From Volvox africanus (Eukaryota; Chlorophyta; Chlorophyceae; Chlamydomonadales; Volvocaceae): 64,000 nucleotides of DNA. Both the position numbers and the translations under genes were made by a program. The stretch is taken from assembly GCA_030268105.1 (NCBI GenBank), contig BSDZ01000015.1, positions 1,949,501-2,013,500 of the forward strand, given 5' to 3'. The stretch's first letter is position 1; each line of letters opens with the position of its first letter. The notes beneath the pieces were generated by a model. The model made no database searches. It was not told the DNA's origin and saw only the letters and a program-made list of their open reading frames with translations. Below, one piece after another: positions 49,541 to 62,464 of the stretch.

Positions 49541-50073
49541 GTAGTGACAACCACGGCTGTTAAGCTACAACTGAATACATATATTCGGCCATTCACATTG
49601 CATAAATGCCAGGAAGATTGATAATGATAAATATACTGCATGCAAATATCAGTGATAAGTCTGCTAGGATTTATCACACTTGTGGAACAAGAACCTGGTG
49701 TCATATGTACTGTGTATTGATATCACAAGTATAAGACATGCGAGGACTGCCAAATAACTTATGTTACATAAGCTCTAATCGGACAAACATCAATATTATC
49801 ATATTGAGCTATAACTACATTACGTTTGGCCCGAGCCAAGCCTGAGCATTGATAGGCGGTTAGATGATGATTGCTTGGAATCAGTTGTGATAGCCAAACA
49901 TGCTGCATCACATATTTTGGACTGTAAGTTGTAACCTTTTCGCTTCTGAAGTCTTCCACTTGCCCCTGAATCTCATCTCAATCCATTTGGCTTGTTTTGT
50001 GAGCGCATCTACACTTGGCACTTAACGTTTAGACGTGCAGTTAAGTGCATGAACAGTGAAGAGGGATACAACA
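49541..50073 (+). mobile_element. Partial copy (3' half) of the 1-kb LTR
   Basis: Starts inside the LTR at the CGGCTGTTAAGCTACA region directly after the previous copy and runs to the terminal GGGATACAACA. The tandem arrangement suggests unequal recombination between LTRs. Confidence 0.65.
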
Positions 50074-50099
50074 CCATGTAACCTTAACGGAACTACAGG

Positions 50100-50845
50100 C
50101 CACTCTGCAACAAACCAGGGTAGGACAACACCTTGCTCGCTTCTTCTGAAGCCCAACATGGTGAGTGGGGTGATTATAGCGAGCACCGAACTATGAATCT
50201 GACCCAGCACCTTGAAGGTCTAACGATTGGGTTGGAGGGAGCGGAAAAGATGATATACCACCAGGAATCCTTCTGCATCTGGCTGATGAGCCCACCACAT
50301 GTAGAGGTCCAAGGTGCGGGGAAAGCACTTAGCAGGGTAGGTAGGGTTGCTCTGAAGGTAGATGGCAGAGGCGCGCTGAACATGGGATGTCGTGATGCCC
50401 CTCTCACGGACACAGAGCCGGTAGGTAACCCAGGCGGCCATTCCTGGGGGAGGGGAAGCCGCCAGTCTGCCCTATCAGGGTAATCAGGGTGGTACAATCA
50501 CCCAAAGCTAGCTTTCCCACATCATAGCCTGATACTGGGTCTGACGCTGGAGAGAGAGACAGACGGAGCACGGAAAGCTCTGAAAGACCCTCCACGGAGA
50601 CACGCACAACCCCGGACGTAGTGACTATTCCATAAACTCCTGTATCTGAGTTGAAGGACAACTTCCGTCAATTCTTTAGAAGGGCAGGGATAAACCAGCC
50701 GCAATCCGGAGTGACGCCCACATACCGTCAGCCCTAGAAGAGTACCAGTCGAAGCGACTGGAGACACTCTAATAATAGGAACCTGCAAAAACTCGCCGTA
50801 GGAGAGGCTCGCTAGGCCGTTCGCGTTAGGACTTTTCGCGGCTGG
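50100..50845 (-). mobile_element. Retroelement internal region, inverted copy
   Basis: The minus strand matches 42425-42748 (same CTCCTACGGCGAGTTTTTGC word and the LFRSLQPNR phrase) but is longer, with about 350 bp absent from the direct copy. Frameshifts break the reading frame. Family not recognised. Confidence 0.6.
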
Positions 50846-51453
50846 TCCTTGCAGTTTCGTATGATACGAACCTCTTCGCCTATCCCAGATAATTTGATAT
50901 CAACGTATAAATACTTAAGTTTTAATTAGATCAATGCTAGCTCTTAAGTGTGAAGGCAAGGCTTCTAACCAGCCGATGGAGAGAAGCTGCAGCGGGCTCT
51001 ACTTGGAAAATTTCATTCCTCCCTTTACGATAATACAACCGATACCAATAGTACGCTGACCTGGGTCCTTACATATTCATTAGTACACAACATGACTTGG
51101 TTATGCAGGCTCTGGTATGACGCTGCCGTGGTTGTTACTTTCTGCCAATCATTGCGCACAGAGGTCTCTTTTCATGTCGGCAAAGGCATACATGGCTATC
51201 TGTGTATGGAGGAGAGGTAATAATACCGAACCGGGAGTCCTCCGTACAAATTATGTCGTTGCCGTTTGTCCACGGTTTGTCCACGGCGAAAGGCAGGATC
51301 CTCCATCAACATGTGACTTTCTTCCAGAATACAGCTAGTTTTGCAGAAAGGGAATTTCATGCTTTTAACGCGTATAACCTCACTGTTATGAGTGCTCCAG
51401 CACCTAACATTTCTTGGGGAACCATTTAAGGACCTCAATTTATAAGTGAAAGG
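50846..51453. other. Spacer and probable promoter of the LRR gene
   Basis: No coding pattern was recognised between the retroelement cluster and the signal-peptide exon at 51454. It presumably holds the promoter and 5' UTR of the LRR membrane-protein gene. No TATA-like element was assigned. Confidence 0.4.
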
Positions 51454-54400
51454 ATGCATTTTGTCTTGATTCTGGCGTTGAAATTCTGTCTTTGGGTATC
51501 GGTCGCTTATTCAAGTCGTAGTAGCTCCTCTTCTCCAACTCGCCAGCCGCGCTCGCCAGTGCCATCTTCGCCTTTGTCCATAACACCAGCCGTTGAAGGT
51601 GTGCTATTTGAAAGGCGGAGAAGAGGGAAGAATGGTGGTGTAGGTCGTGGGCATGTCGGACACCCATTATATCACTCGCAATAACCTAGGAGGGAAACTA
51701 CAACTACATGTAAGTTATTCTTCATTATAACGCAATTTCCATGCCGTCGACCATCCACGTAACTGCGCAGCTTTTAATCTACATCTGTCATCACCTGTCC
51801 CACCGGTTGCTTAAATTCCCTATCACGGCGGACGGCATGAAGAACTTTGCTCCTCATCAATCCGTTCTGCCGGTTTAGGAACCGAGCTATGCGTATGCCA
51901 GCCTCAGCAACTACACGGTAGTTCTTAAACACGTTTCTCCCTCTCCACCTTTTTTCTTCCCGTTATGCTTCCCTCCCGTCGGATCCGTGCACTCCACCCC
52001 GTCCCGGAGGTGGGAAATAATCTTGTCTAGGTTTTTAACTTGTCCCCTTGCCTCACGGCCCGACATGAAGTAAAGCCTCAATTGGTTCCGTCACGGCGGA
52101 CACTTCACCATCATAACGCCGAATCCTCATGTGTCATCTGGTTTCCATTGCCAGGACGCAATCCCTGGAGGCATTTTGCATTTCAATACGGATTATAGCA
52201 ATAGTGTCCCTCGTCTACGGGGAAAGGGCACGAGTGACGCCTAAGCTCGATCTGACCCACATTCCTCCCTATCTTACCTCCTGCTGCTGCAGTCGCCGCG
52301 GCTCGACAGCTGCTGAAGTCGCTGCTAGGTAACGCTTCAGGCAGCGCTTTCGTACTGGACAGCCTGGCCCCGAATGGGACGGATCCCTGTGGGAGTGCGT
52401 CAAGCAACTTCGAGCCGGGTACCTGTGGCATGACGGGCTACGAGGCTTGCAACTGGAGCTGGCTGTTATGCCAAAAATACCACATCACGTTTGTGTGAGC
52501 ACGCATGTGTGTATGTTTGCGTGTTTGCGTTTGCGTGGTGGTCTCACTGCTAGTACCGCGCAGCTGCCGAGCCATATCGTCCTCCAAACGTGTGCAGCTT
52601 AGCGTAAGATAAATTTAGCGGTCCTAGCCGCAGGATCTCATGACTGAAAAACGTAGCCTTATCAGGGGATCAGGGATCGGGCGGTGAAGCGCTTGGGGGT
52701 CAACTAGTGCAGTCAATAGGGTATGTCGGAACGGGTGTCTCTGGCAGCTTCGGTCTGTTTCCCTGGCAAAGCAGGAAGCTTACACAATGCAAGGGGATTG
52801 TAGCCGCAGTCCCAATGTCGATTAATTTTGAGCTAACTGTTAGTTGTGTTAATCAATGAGTGCTGTAGGAGACGTTCGATATGCGTTTTGTTCGTTCCAA
52901 GTATTCTTTGATCTCCTCATCGCAATTTTGATTATCCGGCTCGGCACACCACGGCGCGCAACGTGCCGGAAGTGACGAGGCTTCCAGCATCCCACAAGAT
53001 GGATGAAGCATCTCCACAGCCTGCACGAAATTGTGGTTGTGTTACTCGTTCATGATGGAGCGTGTGCGGGGCTTCTGCTACTCGGAGTTGGGATTGGGTT
53101 ACCCGAATAAAATGGTTTGTGTTTTTTTGCGCTTCGGTCCACATAGCCTGCGGCCTCCCTATATCCACCCCTCCTTCGGCCTCCCTATATCCACCCCTCT
53201 GCTTTCGTCTGGCCTCCACAGCAACCTTACCTGCGCCATACGTACCAGCTACAGCTGTGTCCCAAACCTGCAAGGCGGCTTTCCCGTGGAGGGCCCCCAA
53301 CTGCCGGGGTTGATAGGGTTAGATGTGTCCGGGAACTCAGGGCTGACGGGCCAGCTGTCCCTTTCCGGCTGGGTTGAGATGCGCTCTCTACAGGTAGGGT
53401 TCGAATTACCAACAATGCACATGGAAGAGAATAAAGTTAGGGGATGGTTTGCGAGGCACGTGGTACATGTTTGTCTGGTTGTTCAACATATTGAACCGCA
53501 AACGATATGGGACGCCACACGTCTCGTGACACACAAGTGCAGTGACGAGAGCACGGCAAAATGGGGGGGTGCACGAACTATGTGTGTATGTGGGTGTGTT
53601 TGTTACATATCTTAAGTGGGCTTGCCCCACCCCACCCCAACCCGATAATAGAAAGAGACCGACAACAAAGGTGTCGCGGGCCTAAGCGGGGGATGGGAGA
53701 CCCCATGAGGGCACTTCGAGCCCTATTTTCTCACCCAAATCAGGGGTTTTGGGAGCCCTGTCGTTGGAAAACGGCAGAACCAAAAGTTTGAGTCCAGGCT
53801 ATGCTGTGCTAGGCCCTGTAAAGCAGCCCGGCTCGGATATGCTCCTATTATCTCGCACCCTGCGCGGTGCACAGACTCTTGGGCCTCTGGTTTCTAGCTG
53901 GTGATGATGCGAATTCGTTTCCTCTCAACCCACCTCAATACCTCATTCCAATACGTATCCTGCTCCGCTCCGCAGTATCTCTTACTGGGTGGCTGCGCCT
54001 TTGGCGGACCGCTACCGAATACGTGGACAGCGGTGCGGGGGCTGGAGATACTTGATCTTAGGAACAACCGATTCTCAGGTGGGTGCCCGAGTTGAGGGTG
54101 CTGAGGGGTTGATCCGATAGGTCAGGGGATAGTGTTTTTACGTTTTTGTGAGCCTTGTTTTGGGCTAGCACACATCAACTAAAAGAAATATTTTTCCCTG
54201 ATGATGGTTACAAACTTACAATGGCATAAACGGCTAGGGGCCTTTTGCCCCCCCTAGAGCATAAACCCCCCAAAATACCACCTTGCCTCAGTTCTTAGTT
54301 ATTAGTCATTAAATGGATGACTTTGAATTATTTGTTCTGCGTGTATCATCCACGTGTAGTTGCTGCTCACCTCGTCACCAGGTGAAAATAGCCCCTATGT

Positions 54401-57316
54401 AGGGAAATTTGTTGGTCGTAAAGAAGTCATGTCCATACATGCACACGCAGAGGCCCATCATCAGGCTGGAGAACCCCACTGACATGGTGGACCTGCTGGG
54501 CTAACCCTACGTAGCAACTTGTCCTTCTGTCTTTGCGTCGGAAGAGCAACAGATTTGGGGGCTTCATTTTAACATTCCTACACATGCATTAATAAGGTTT
54601 CCAGGCAAAAATGAATCTTTTGTGAAATCTACGGGGCCTTTTGGCCAGGTACCTTGACAACATGAGGGGTGCTCATTGTTCGCAGTCAGGACCCCGCCAG
54701 AGCTGCTTACATGCATGTGTCCCGACGCTCCTGACATTGTCCCGCGGCTGTCTCCCGGCTCGTACACGTACTCGCCCAAGACGCAATTCCCCTGCCGCCA
54801 TCCTGGATTGACTCATTCGAGCCGTTGTGTTGTATCTCTCTTATATCCGCCTACATATTTATATATATCCGCCTACAAAGGTCCGATCGGAAGATGTCCA
54901 TAGATGTCCACAGGGTCTATCCCGGGTATATACTGCTCGTAGACACCCTAACCAGGATTCTACACGTTGCTGCTGTTGGCTATTCAACCCTGTTGTGTTG
55001 CTCCTGCTCGTGCCCCTCTGCCGCTGTCGGTTTCTGTTTTTGCGGCAGGCACCCTCCCTCCCGGGCTGGATGCGCTGGAGAATCTGAAGAGACTGCTACT
55101 GGGGGACAATGAAGACCTCAGTGGCGCCCTCCCTGCCAGCTGGGAGAAGCTGGTGCACCTTGAAGTGCTCGACGTGACGAATGTATGCAGGTAGGCCGGG
55201 GATGTGCCCTGGGAGGCTATTTGCCGTCTACTGGGTTTTGATTCTTAATTTTTTGGTATTATGATTACAGTTATCATGTGCTGCTACTATCGATTTATCT
55301 ATCCAAAATAGTTGTCCTTACTATTTATACAATCTTCTGCATGTAGCAATAAGAGTTATTATTATCATCTTGTTGTTGTTTTTGTTAGGACTTTAGGTAA
55401 AAACCTTTCTTGTAATTAATGATTGTTATTATCCCCATTCTGGATAATTTGCTGCGCTGTCGTTCATCGTCGTCACGGCCGTGCTGCCAGTTTTACTCCA
55501 AATATTCTTTTTCTGAGACGAGAGAGAATATCACGCCGAAGTAAATCCCTCTCCTCAAATTCTTGACTTTGGTTTCATTTACTTCACACTTGTGTTTGTC
55601 CTCCCCCTTCGGCATCCAGGTTGTGTGGCTCCACGTCCATATTCCCGCAGAAGCCCATCGAAACACACACGACCGGATCCCATGTCGATATAGCCTGCAA
55701 GGTCGACGAGTGCAGCGACGTCTGGCGGGGCCTCCACACTGTACTACAAGGTTGGGGGAGCACAGCGTGAGGCGTCTATAGCTAAGCCTTGAGTGCGGTG
55801 GAAGCGGAGGAGAGGGATACACACGCATTGGCGAGAGCGGCGGCCGACCGGCTGTTCAGCAATCCTTGAATATGAGCCTCGAACGGCCCGATCATTAATA
55901 TATTTTTTGGCGCCCTATAGCTGGGCACCATCATAACTGCCCGTAAACGCAGCCTCACTGGCTCGGGCGCATACCCAACCCCCGACCCCTCCCTGCCTTC
56001 AGCAGTTTCAATTTTCGCCTGAACCCCATCCCACCCTGCCCCAACGCATTGAGTTTAATTTTCTTTGTAATAGCGTTACACACGTGCTGTGCTGTGCTGT
56101 GCCGCCTTCTGCCGTCTCAGGGGTGATGGCCGCATTTGCGTCCGTGTTGGGTCTTATCGCCATTATACTAATCATTCGGCGTATGCGACATTGCGCGAAC
56201 GCCCGCGCCGTGGCCCATGAGGCGGCGCGGTCCACCAACGGCGGCGGCGGCAGCAACACATCTGCGGCGGTTGGCGGCAATAGCAGCAACGGCGACCGGG
56301 GCAATGCCACCCGCTCGCAGCGCCGAGCGCGCAGGCGACGGCTGCATTATACTATACATGCGGAGCGTGTGCCGCTTTACACGGTGGAATTTCAAGCCGA
56401 CGGAGGCGTCAAGTGGTCTGTGGAGCTCGTCGGCGGTCACACCGCAGCAGCCAGGCCTGGCGGCAATGCCGCTAACAGCGCCGCTTGGAGCCCCTCGCAG
56501 CGGCGACAATCCACAGGCCATCCGCCGGACGCAGGCGAGGACCGGGAGAGAGATGTGGAGCTTGGACTTGACTTTGGGCGGGTGAATGAGCGGGGTGGGG
56601 ACCAAGGGGGGAGCCATCAGACATCTGAACAGCAGGGGGACGGCTCTTCCCGCGAACAGCAACTGGATGGGCAGACGCAGACTGCTGCTGGCGGCGGCGG
56701 CCGCGGCCGCCGCACTCAGGTTGCGTCAAGTTCCGTCGCACTGGTGGAGATGGCTGAGGTGCCGGCAGCACAGCTAAGGGAAGGCGGCAGCGGCGGTGCG
56801 AATGGAGTAGGGGCGGCCGAGCAGGCGGAAGCTCATCACGGACTTGGGGCTGCGTCTGAAGCCCTTGAAGCAGCAGCAGCAGCAGCGAACCGCAGCCAGC
56901 AGCAGTTGGTCGACCCTATCAGGAGCAGCGTCTCTACCACCACCGCCATCACCGTCCATGCGACGTCCAACCCTCACTTGACACCAGGGTGCGCATCCCG
57001 GAAGACGCCGGCTTGTTCCAGCAAGCCGTTGCCGGCGGACGCGGTCATTCTGATGCCTGATGAAATGGTGGCATGTCTGGGCCAGCGTGTGGTATTGGAG
57101 GAGAGGTTGCCACCCGAACAGACGAGGCCGGCGGCCCCTGTGGCGATGGCGGAAGGCCATGACCTGGCGATCGACATGGTGAATGTCGCAGGAGGAGGGC
57201 TTCAACCCGGGGCGGCTGTGGGAACGGGCGTAGCGGCGGCCGCGCAGGAGACCGGGAATCGGACAGCGTCCATGCTTGTGCGTGAAGCCACCGCGTCGCC
57301 GTGTCGCGTATTGTGA
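51454..57316 (+). CDS. Leucine-rich-repeat single-pass membrane protein without kinase
   Basis: Exons: 51454-51598, 52293-52494, 53222-53393, 53976-54078, 55049-55190, 55620-55750, 56121-57316 (TGA); phases all match; about 696 residues. Exon 1 is a signal peptide (HFVLILALKFCLWVSVAYS) plus a Ser/Pro linker. Exon 2 is an LRR N-terminal cap (AAARQLLKSLLGNAS, DPCG, CGMTGYEACNWSWLLC). Exons 3-5 hold plant-type LRRs (LIGLDVSGNSGLTGQL, LEILDLRNNRFSGTLP, LKRLLLGDNEDLSGALP). Exon 6 is a Cys-containing cap. Exon 7 has one membrane helix (VMAAFASVLGLIAIILIIRR, about 300-320) and a 375-residue Gly/Ala/Gln-rich cytoplasmic tail with no kinase motifs. It resembles plant LRR receptor ectodomains; ligand and partners are unknown. 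The exon 6 donor (GTTGGG) is weak; a GTGAGG nearby would break phase. TGTAA at 57317-57321 follows the stop directly. Confidence 0.82.
54838..54964 (+). mobile_element. Small solo-LTR-like insertion, copy 4, in an LRR-gene intron
   Basis: A 127-bp relative begins TGTTGTATCTCTCTT and ends CCAGGATTCTACA; its flanks are a perfect 5-bp duplication, CGTTG (54833-54837 and 54965-54969). It carries an internal duplication of the ATCCGCCTACA word. It lies in the intron 54079-55048, 84 bp before the next exon, in the same orientation as copy 2. Confidence 0.85.
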
Positions 57317-57321
57317 TGTAA

Positions 57322-60300
57322 GGCAGGACAAGGTGAAGATGCTCAAGGAGAACGGCTATTGGTCCGCTCAAGTTAGGTTGACAAGTTGCTGCATGGCGAG
57401 AGGTGACGCCGCAAACCCAGTGCGTGCTGGGAAGCGGTTAATGATGAAGTGAGGCTGTTAATGTATAACCCATAAAACTTCCCATTGATCGGATGGGACA
57501 AAGCCACAGCTTGTTCGTGTGCTGGGATAGGGTGGAGTGGGTTGGGGATGAAGGAGGGGGAAGGTGTGGCAACGAATGGACTATCACCTGCCTAACTTAT
57601 GGGCCACGAAGAGATCCTGGTGTCATCTACAGCTGCAGCCGCAGCTGCGTGCAGTGGCTGCGACAACTGGGCTCCTCGACGTCGTCGTCTGGGGCAGCTC
57701 AAGGTGGACATGGCAATGCAGGCAGACATACGTCAAAGAGCACATGGCTGGCAATGCGCCGATGTTGCCATTGCCAGCAAATGAGTTGGTGAAAGGTAGT
57801 TGCTGATCGTGGACGCGCGCATGCACGTATTGCAAGAAAGTACTGCGAGAAAGTTTGTGCGTGTTTTTGTGCATATTGAGTATGTGTGCATGTGTGGGGG
57901 GGATAGGAAGGGTTTAAAATACTTGGTTTAATGGCAGTTCAAAGGGGTATGCTGCCGGACGCGGGCGGCTTGACAGGATGCCACCCGCGAGCACATCTTT
58001 GGAACTTGGCCCAAGAGCGCGGTCGCACCATCACTACCATTACCTTAGTAGCAGCAAGATCCGTGTCAAGTTCTATTCTAGGCAGTGCCGTATGCCTGCT
58101 CAGAGCATATGCACAACAAATAGACAGCGCCTAAGTTCAAGCCCGATGCGCGGTCCGCACCCCCCCATTCCCGGTCCCCGCATCTCTGTTTCGCAGTAAA
58201 GTGGATTTGCACGTCGGGGGAAGTTGGATGGTTGCTTCATGCTGCTCATGAAGCGGAGGGCGGCACTAGTCGTAAAAACCTGGCTCGCACAGCAACCGGT
58301 AGAACACGCGCATCTTGCTTTGTGTGTCCGTTACCGCCCACTCGCCCATCGGCTGTTTATCATGTTCCACTTGCCTTCTTTGCGTTGATGGCGTGCCCAC
58401 CGTCGCGTAGGACAGAACCAAGTTATGACCTTCAGTGTAGTACGTATAAGTGATTTCATGGGATTCGTATGTTTAGCGTACGTCCGTTCGTTGGTATGGC
58501 TGTTAGGATTACTGATAGAAGCGCGCCATCTTATGTATCGACGACAAGTAGCTTGTGAATCTATCTGCTTATACCGCCCTTTCTTTCCAATGCATCTGGG
58601 AACAAAGTTTGGATTGGTTATGTGTACACAGTTGAATTGCGCGGAGTCGCTAGCCAGGGCTGAGGGACGTACAAACGTGTGTGATAAGGCTGTGGGTTTG
58701 GAAGCATGGCAACTGCTGAGTTAATCACCATAGCAGCTGCTTCAGGCGTCCGTCGGACGTGCGGTTGTGACTATGCGCACATAAATGCACACACAGGCTT
58801 TTCTGGATTGCTGGAGGTCTTGGATAGGGTGGGGCATACGCTGGGAACGGGCATGCTTGCATTCTTGTTTTGTGTGCGCAAATCAGTAGAAAGCCGCTGC
58901 AATCAACAAACCTTATTTGTGTAAGTTGAAGTGTTGTCTATCTTGATTTTCAAGGTTGGAATTGGGCAGGGCTTGGGTAATGGTAGGGCAATACCTGATT
59001 TATGTGATGGTCGTGGTGGTGTACGCGTGTGGAACCCCAATAGATGACACAGGTAAGAGCGTACGACATTGCGTTATTATTTATAATGGATCGATGGAAA
59101 GATGGTCAACATTTGGGCGCCTAGATAGGTCATATGATGACACGAGCCAGGCTCGCTGCAACAAAAATATAACCTACGGGACTTCTGATGCGGGTGATGG
59201 GGAGCAACCGGTATCTGTACGTACACACTGCCGAGCTGGGGCGCGAGCGCGCAATTGCTGCTGTTCTTATGATACTTCGTTTACAATTTTTGAGGAGGCA
59301 TTTTCAACAACCCACTTTTGTTCATCGTGGAGTTCGTAAGCATACGATACCACAATCATCACTACTCGCATGAATGGTGATGGTAGTTGGGTCCTGTTTG
59401 CTCTTTACTTGCTCAATGAATATTGTTAATTGGAAACAGCACCCCCTCCACTTATTTCGCCTGATCAACGAGGTTTTCCAGAGCCGTTGGGACTCGTTTA
59501 AACCACCATCTATACCCATGTGACGCACGGGTGGTAACTCCCACACTGCTGCCGAATATCAAGAGATCAAACTGGGGTTCAAGAGGTGTCGTGCGTAGTC
59601 CCAGGTTATTATTTATGTCATCTGGAGTCCTCGACTAGGTTGTCGAGTTAATGAACTGAAAAGTTCATATTTCCTTTGGCAGGCGGCAAATTCTCCTAAT
59701 GCCCCAAAACATTTTTGTATCATCCTCCCTTGCGTTTTACCACATGCACCAAACAAAACATGGGTGTCCATAAGGAAAGGAGAAATAACTTACTACTACA
59801 TAGAACGCGCGAATAGTGTACCTGCATGGCGACGCCATAAGACACGGCGTATACCCATAACGAAAGCACGGTGTGGCCCTACACAGTCGAGAGTCTCAAG
59901 TGTAAGACCAGACGCTGATCAATTGCCGACAGCCTGCTGAAGTTGTAGCTGACAATAAACACGCTTACATTCGTCAAAGAAATCCGTGCTCGGCCAGACA
60001 GACAGTCTCCGATGATGAAAGCAGCGAAATTCCGATAAGGGTTTTCGCGCCCATCCATCAGGCAGGCAAAATTTGTCCAGCCAAGGAATTTCGCCAAAAT
60101 TTAAGTGTCTCACAAAATTTCGATTGCAAACCTCTCAAGATAGCAACACTGCACCTTGAGAGCTACCGCCTGGGCAGCAGGTTCAGGGATAGCCTGAAGC
60201 AGTAAACACCGTACAGCCCCTGCTAGTTACCTTCGCAGAGCAATAATTGCTGCATAAATTCACCGTTTGGATTCATGCCAAGGGGCTGCTGCTCGCTCCA

Positions 60301-60621
60301 TTAATGCTACGCGTTTGCCAGTATCATTAGAAGTGTCTAGCTAGACAGGTATGAGATCTCATGCATAATGGCGGATGGACGTATAGTTGCAGCATCAGCA
60401 ACGTAATGTCACCAGGTATCCAACGAAGTTACGCAACCATCCAACTCAACAAAACAGTCATCGTGAACACGCATATTCTAGCAGTACCGATTAAAGGCCG
60501 TGCATGCATGCACTCAAGTAAGCTTTGTTGCAATGGTATAAATTGCCCTACGATATTAGGCATACAGCTGACAGTCACACTCACTCATCGCTGGCTACTT
60601 CCCGAATCCCGCCCTATCTAG
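57322..60621. other. Intergenic stretch, no recognisable gene
   Basis: The left part is probably the 3' UTR of the LRR gene. Frames at 57493-57792 and 58706-58924 lack domains and flanking splice logic. Nothing else is recognised up to the end of the minus-strand gene at 60622. Confidence 0.4.
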
Positions 60622-62464
60622 CTAGACGCTAGCTGCTAAGGAACTCGCCATGGCTTCTCGGGCAAGTGTCTCATAGGCGTCCAAGCGCTCCTCAGATGGC
60701 ATTTTAACCGCATATTCCATCATGTCAATGTAGGCGTATGCAGCATCACTTCCATCACTTCCATAATGCTCTGGAGATGCCATCAACTCCGGATGCTGTG
60801 TAATTGGTCTAACTTGGAAGATCTTGTGCCCATCATCATCCAGAACATTACCATTCTTGCCGTAATCGCCACCTTCGGTGCTGCTGCTGCCCCCAGCACA
60901 CGCCTTTACGCCACCTGCGGCATCAGCACCAGTGGCCCGTCGCTGGCTCCCTGGCATAAGCATTGTACATATGTGCTAGTGCTTGTGTGTGGAGAGACAC
61001 CCTATGACGGTACTCAGCTGTGCCATTGCATTGCGCAAAGAGGCAAAGCAACCAGCAATATCGGTCACAGTTGATGATGAGGAAGGTGTCGTCGCAAAAA
61101 ATGAGCCTGCCGTCCAGTTGTGGCTAGCTGTCAGATAGGTAGCATGACTAGCTTCAGCCACACCTGTGCTTGCGGCAGCCATAGAAATGTTCTGTGCAGG
61201 CGCAGGAGCAGCAGGAGCTGGAATAGCAGGGGCACCAGAATGATGCGCCATATCATCACAGGCAAGGTCTGCAGCTGGTTTGTCGCCATCCATAGCAGTC
61301 GACGCCCTGCCCGCCCTGCCCACTGCATCAACCACAGCTGCTGCATGGTCATTGACTGCTGCCACGTCATCATCAATATCCATATCAGATAGGATCGTTT
61401 GCCCCTGCAATACACCGTCATGAACAAAATCGAGGGCATATGTGTTGCTGAAACCATCCTACTGCTTGCAAAGAGGTAAGGAACGAAGGGGCATGGATGC
61501 CCATGGCTGTGCCAGCCAGTATTAATGACTAGCAAGTATCGTTGAAAGACAGGACAGACACCTAAGTAGACAACATAATCAACACCAATAATCTGACGGC
61601 ATTTCATGTTCACTGTTCAGTGGTCATGGAATTCAGCCGTTCATGGCATTTCACATCTGACTACCAAAACTACGTGCACTCTCAAGTACCAGCAGGACCT
61701 GCTGGCAAACAATCAGGCTCTAAAAAAACATCGTGGCTAAGTATACAGCCTTAATAATTTGCATAAGACGTAGCAAACTCCACAAAAGAGAACACTTACA
61801 CTTACAAATTTACGCTAGACATATAATTAAAGTGTTCAGGCACGACTGTTATGGCACGACTAATATGCCCCTGGAGTTCCAGGTTCTACCCCGACCGAGA
61901 GGGCCAAAGACCCTAAAGTTAAGGGCAGGGTGCCCCCATGTCGATGGACGGTGACGACCCCAATTAAAGTGACCTGCGAGCTGACCAGTAGCGGAGTTGA
62001 CGCCTTAGTTGATTCGGCAGATTCCGCTGGATGCTGGTGGTGGGTGCTGAACCTGGGAAAACCACTGATTTCGGAGAAGTCGGCATGGGAGACTGGATGA
62101 GGGTGCCCCGAAACACCGGGGAAGGTAGGGACTGCCAGGTTAGTGGCCACGGGTGATGTACCCCCCTATCCTACACACATATAATATCGAAGGATGACAG
62201 CTAGATAAGGACTCTGGCTACTCAACATAAAAGAACCCAAAACACACGTCAATTATCAACTATTCTTACCTGTTGTTTCAGATGCTCATCATGGCTGCCA
62301 CGACCACCACCTAGTGGCGGACGCGACTGAGGTTGCTGCAGCTTAGCGCCTGCTTTGCTGGCAGCCTCCGCACGCCTGCTTGTTTTATGCACCCGCCGGA
62401 GAAGCACTTCACACACTGGATGCGGAAGTCGAACAGCAGCTGGCTGCGGTAACATATCAGCTGT
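60622..62464 (-). CDS. Multi-exon gene of unknown function, 5' partial
   Basis: Tentative exons (minus order): 62464-62270, 61404-61001, about 60946-60622 (stop at 60622). The first two junctions are in phase 0 with a CAACAG|GTAAGA donor and a TATTGCAG acceptor. The last intron would be only about 54 bp; both flanking exons share one frame, separated by a single TAG, so a broken single exon is the alternative. The peptide has a basic Gln/Gly-rich start (KTSRRAEAASKAGAKLQQPQ), an acidic stretch (LSDMDIDDDVAAVNDHAAA), an Ala/Pro-rich middle, and a C-terminal part with DAAYAYIDMMEYAVKMPSEE. No family was recognised. The first intron holds copy B of the dispersed repeat. It could be a host gene or a remnant of an element. 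Confidence 0.45.
61852..62182 (+). repeat. Dispersed repeat, copy B
   Basis: Matches 48366-48660. It lies inside the first proposed intron (61405-62269) of the minus-strand unknown gene, so it is in antisense orientation to that gene's transcription. It has an extra block of about 40 bp (around 61935-61985) relative to copy A. Confidence 0.8.

Larger units (their letters stand above)
42425..50845. mobile_element. Nested LTR-retrotransposon cluster
   Basis: This 8.4-kb block looks AT-richer than its surroundings. It contains five full or partial copies of a roughly 1-kb LTR, a decayed aspartic protease and reverse transcriptase, three small solo-LTR-like elements and a dispersed repeat. It is bracketed by inverted copies of one internal region (42425-42748 on +, 50845-50100 on -). 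No element is intact. The components are listed separately. Confidence 0.8.

Noticed and set aside
42749..50073. Repeated units as a CRISPR or satellite array
   Set aside because: Units are about 1 kb with TG...CA ends and irregular spacing in a eukaryotic context; they are LTR copies.
52129..52332. Signal-peptide-like start for the LRR gene at 52129
   Set aside because: No donor in the needed phase 1; the exon at 51454-51598 has a better signal peptide and the right phase.
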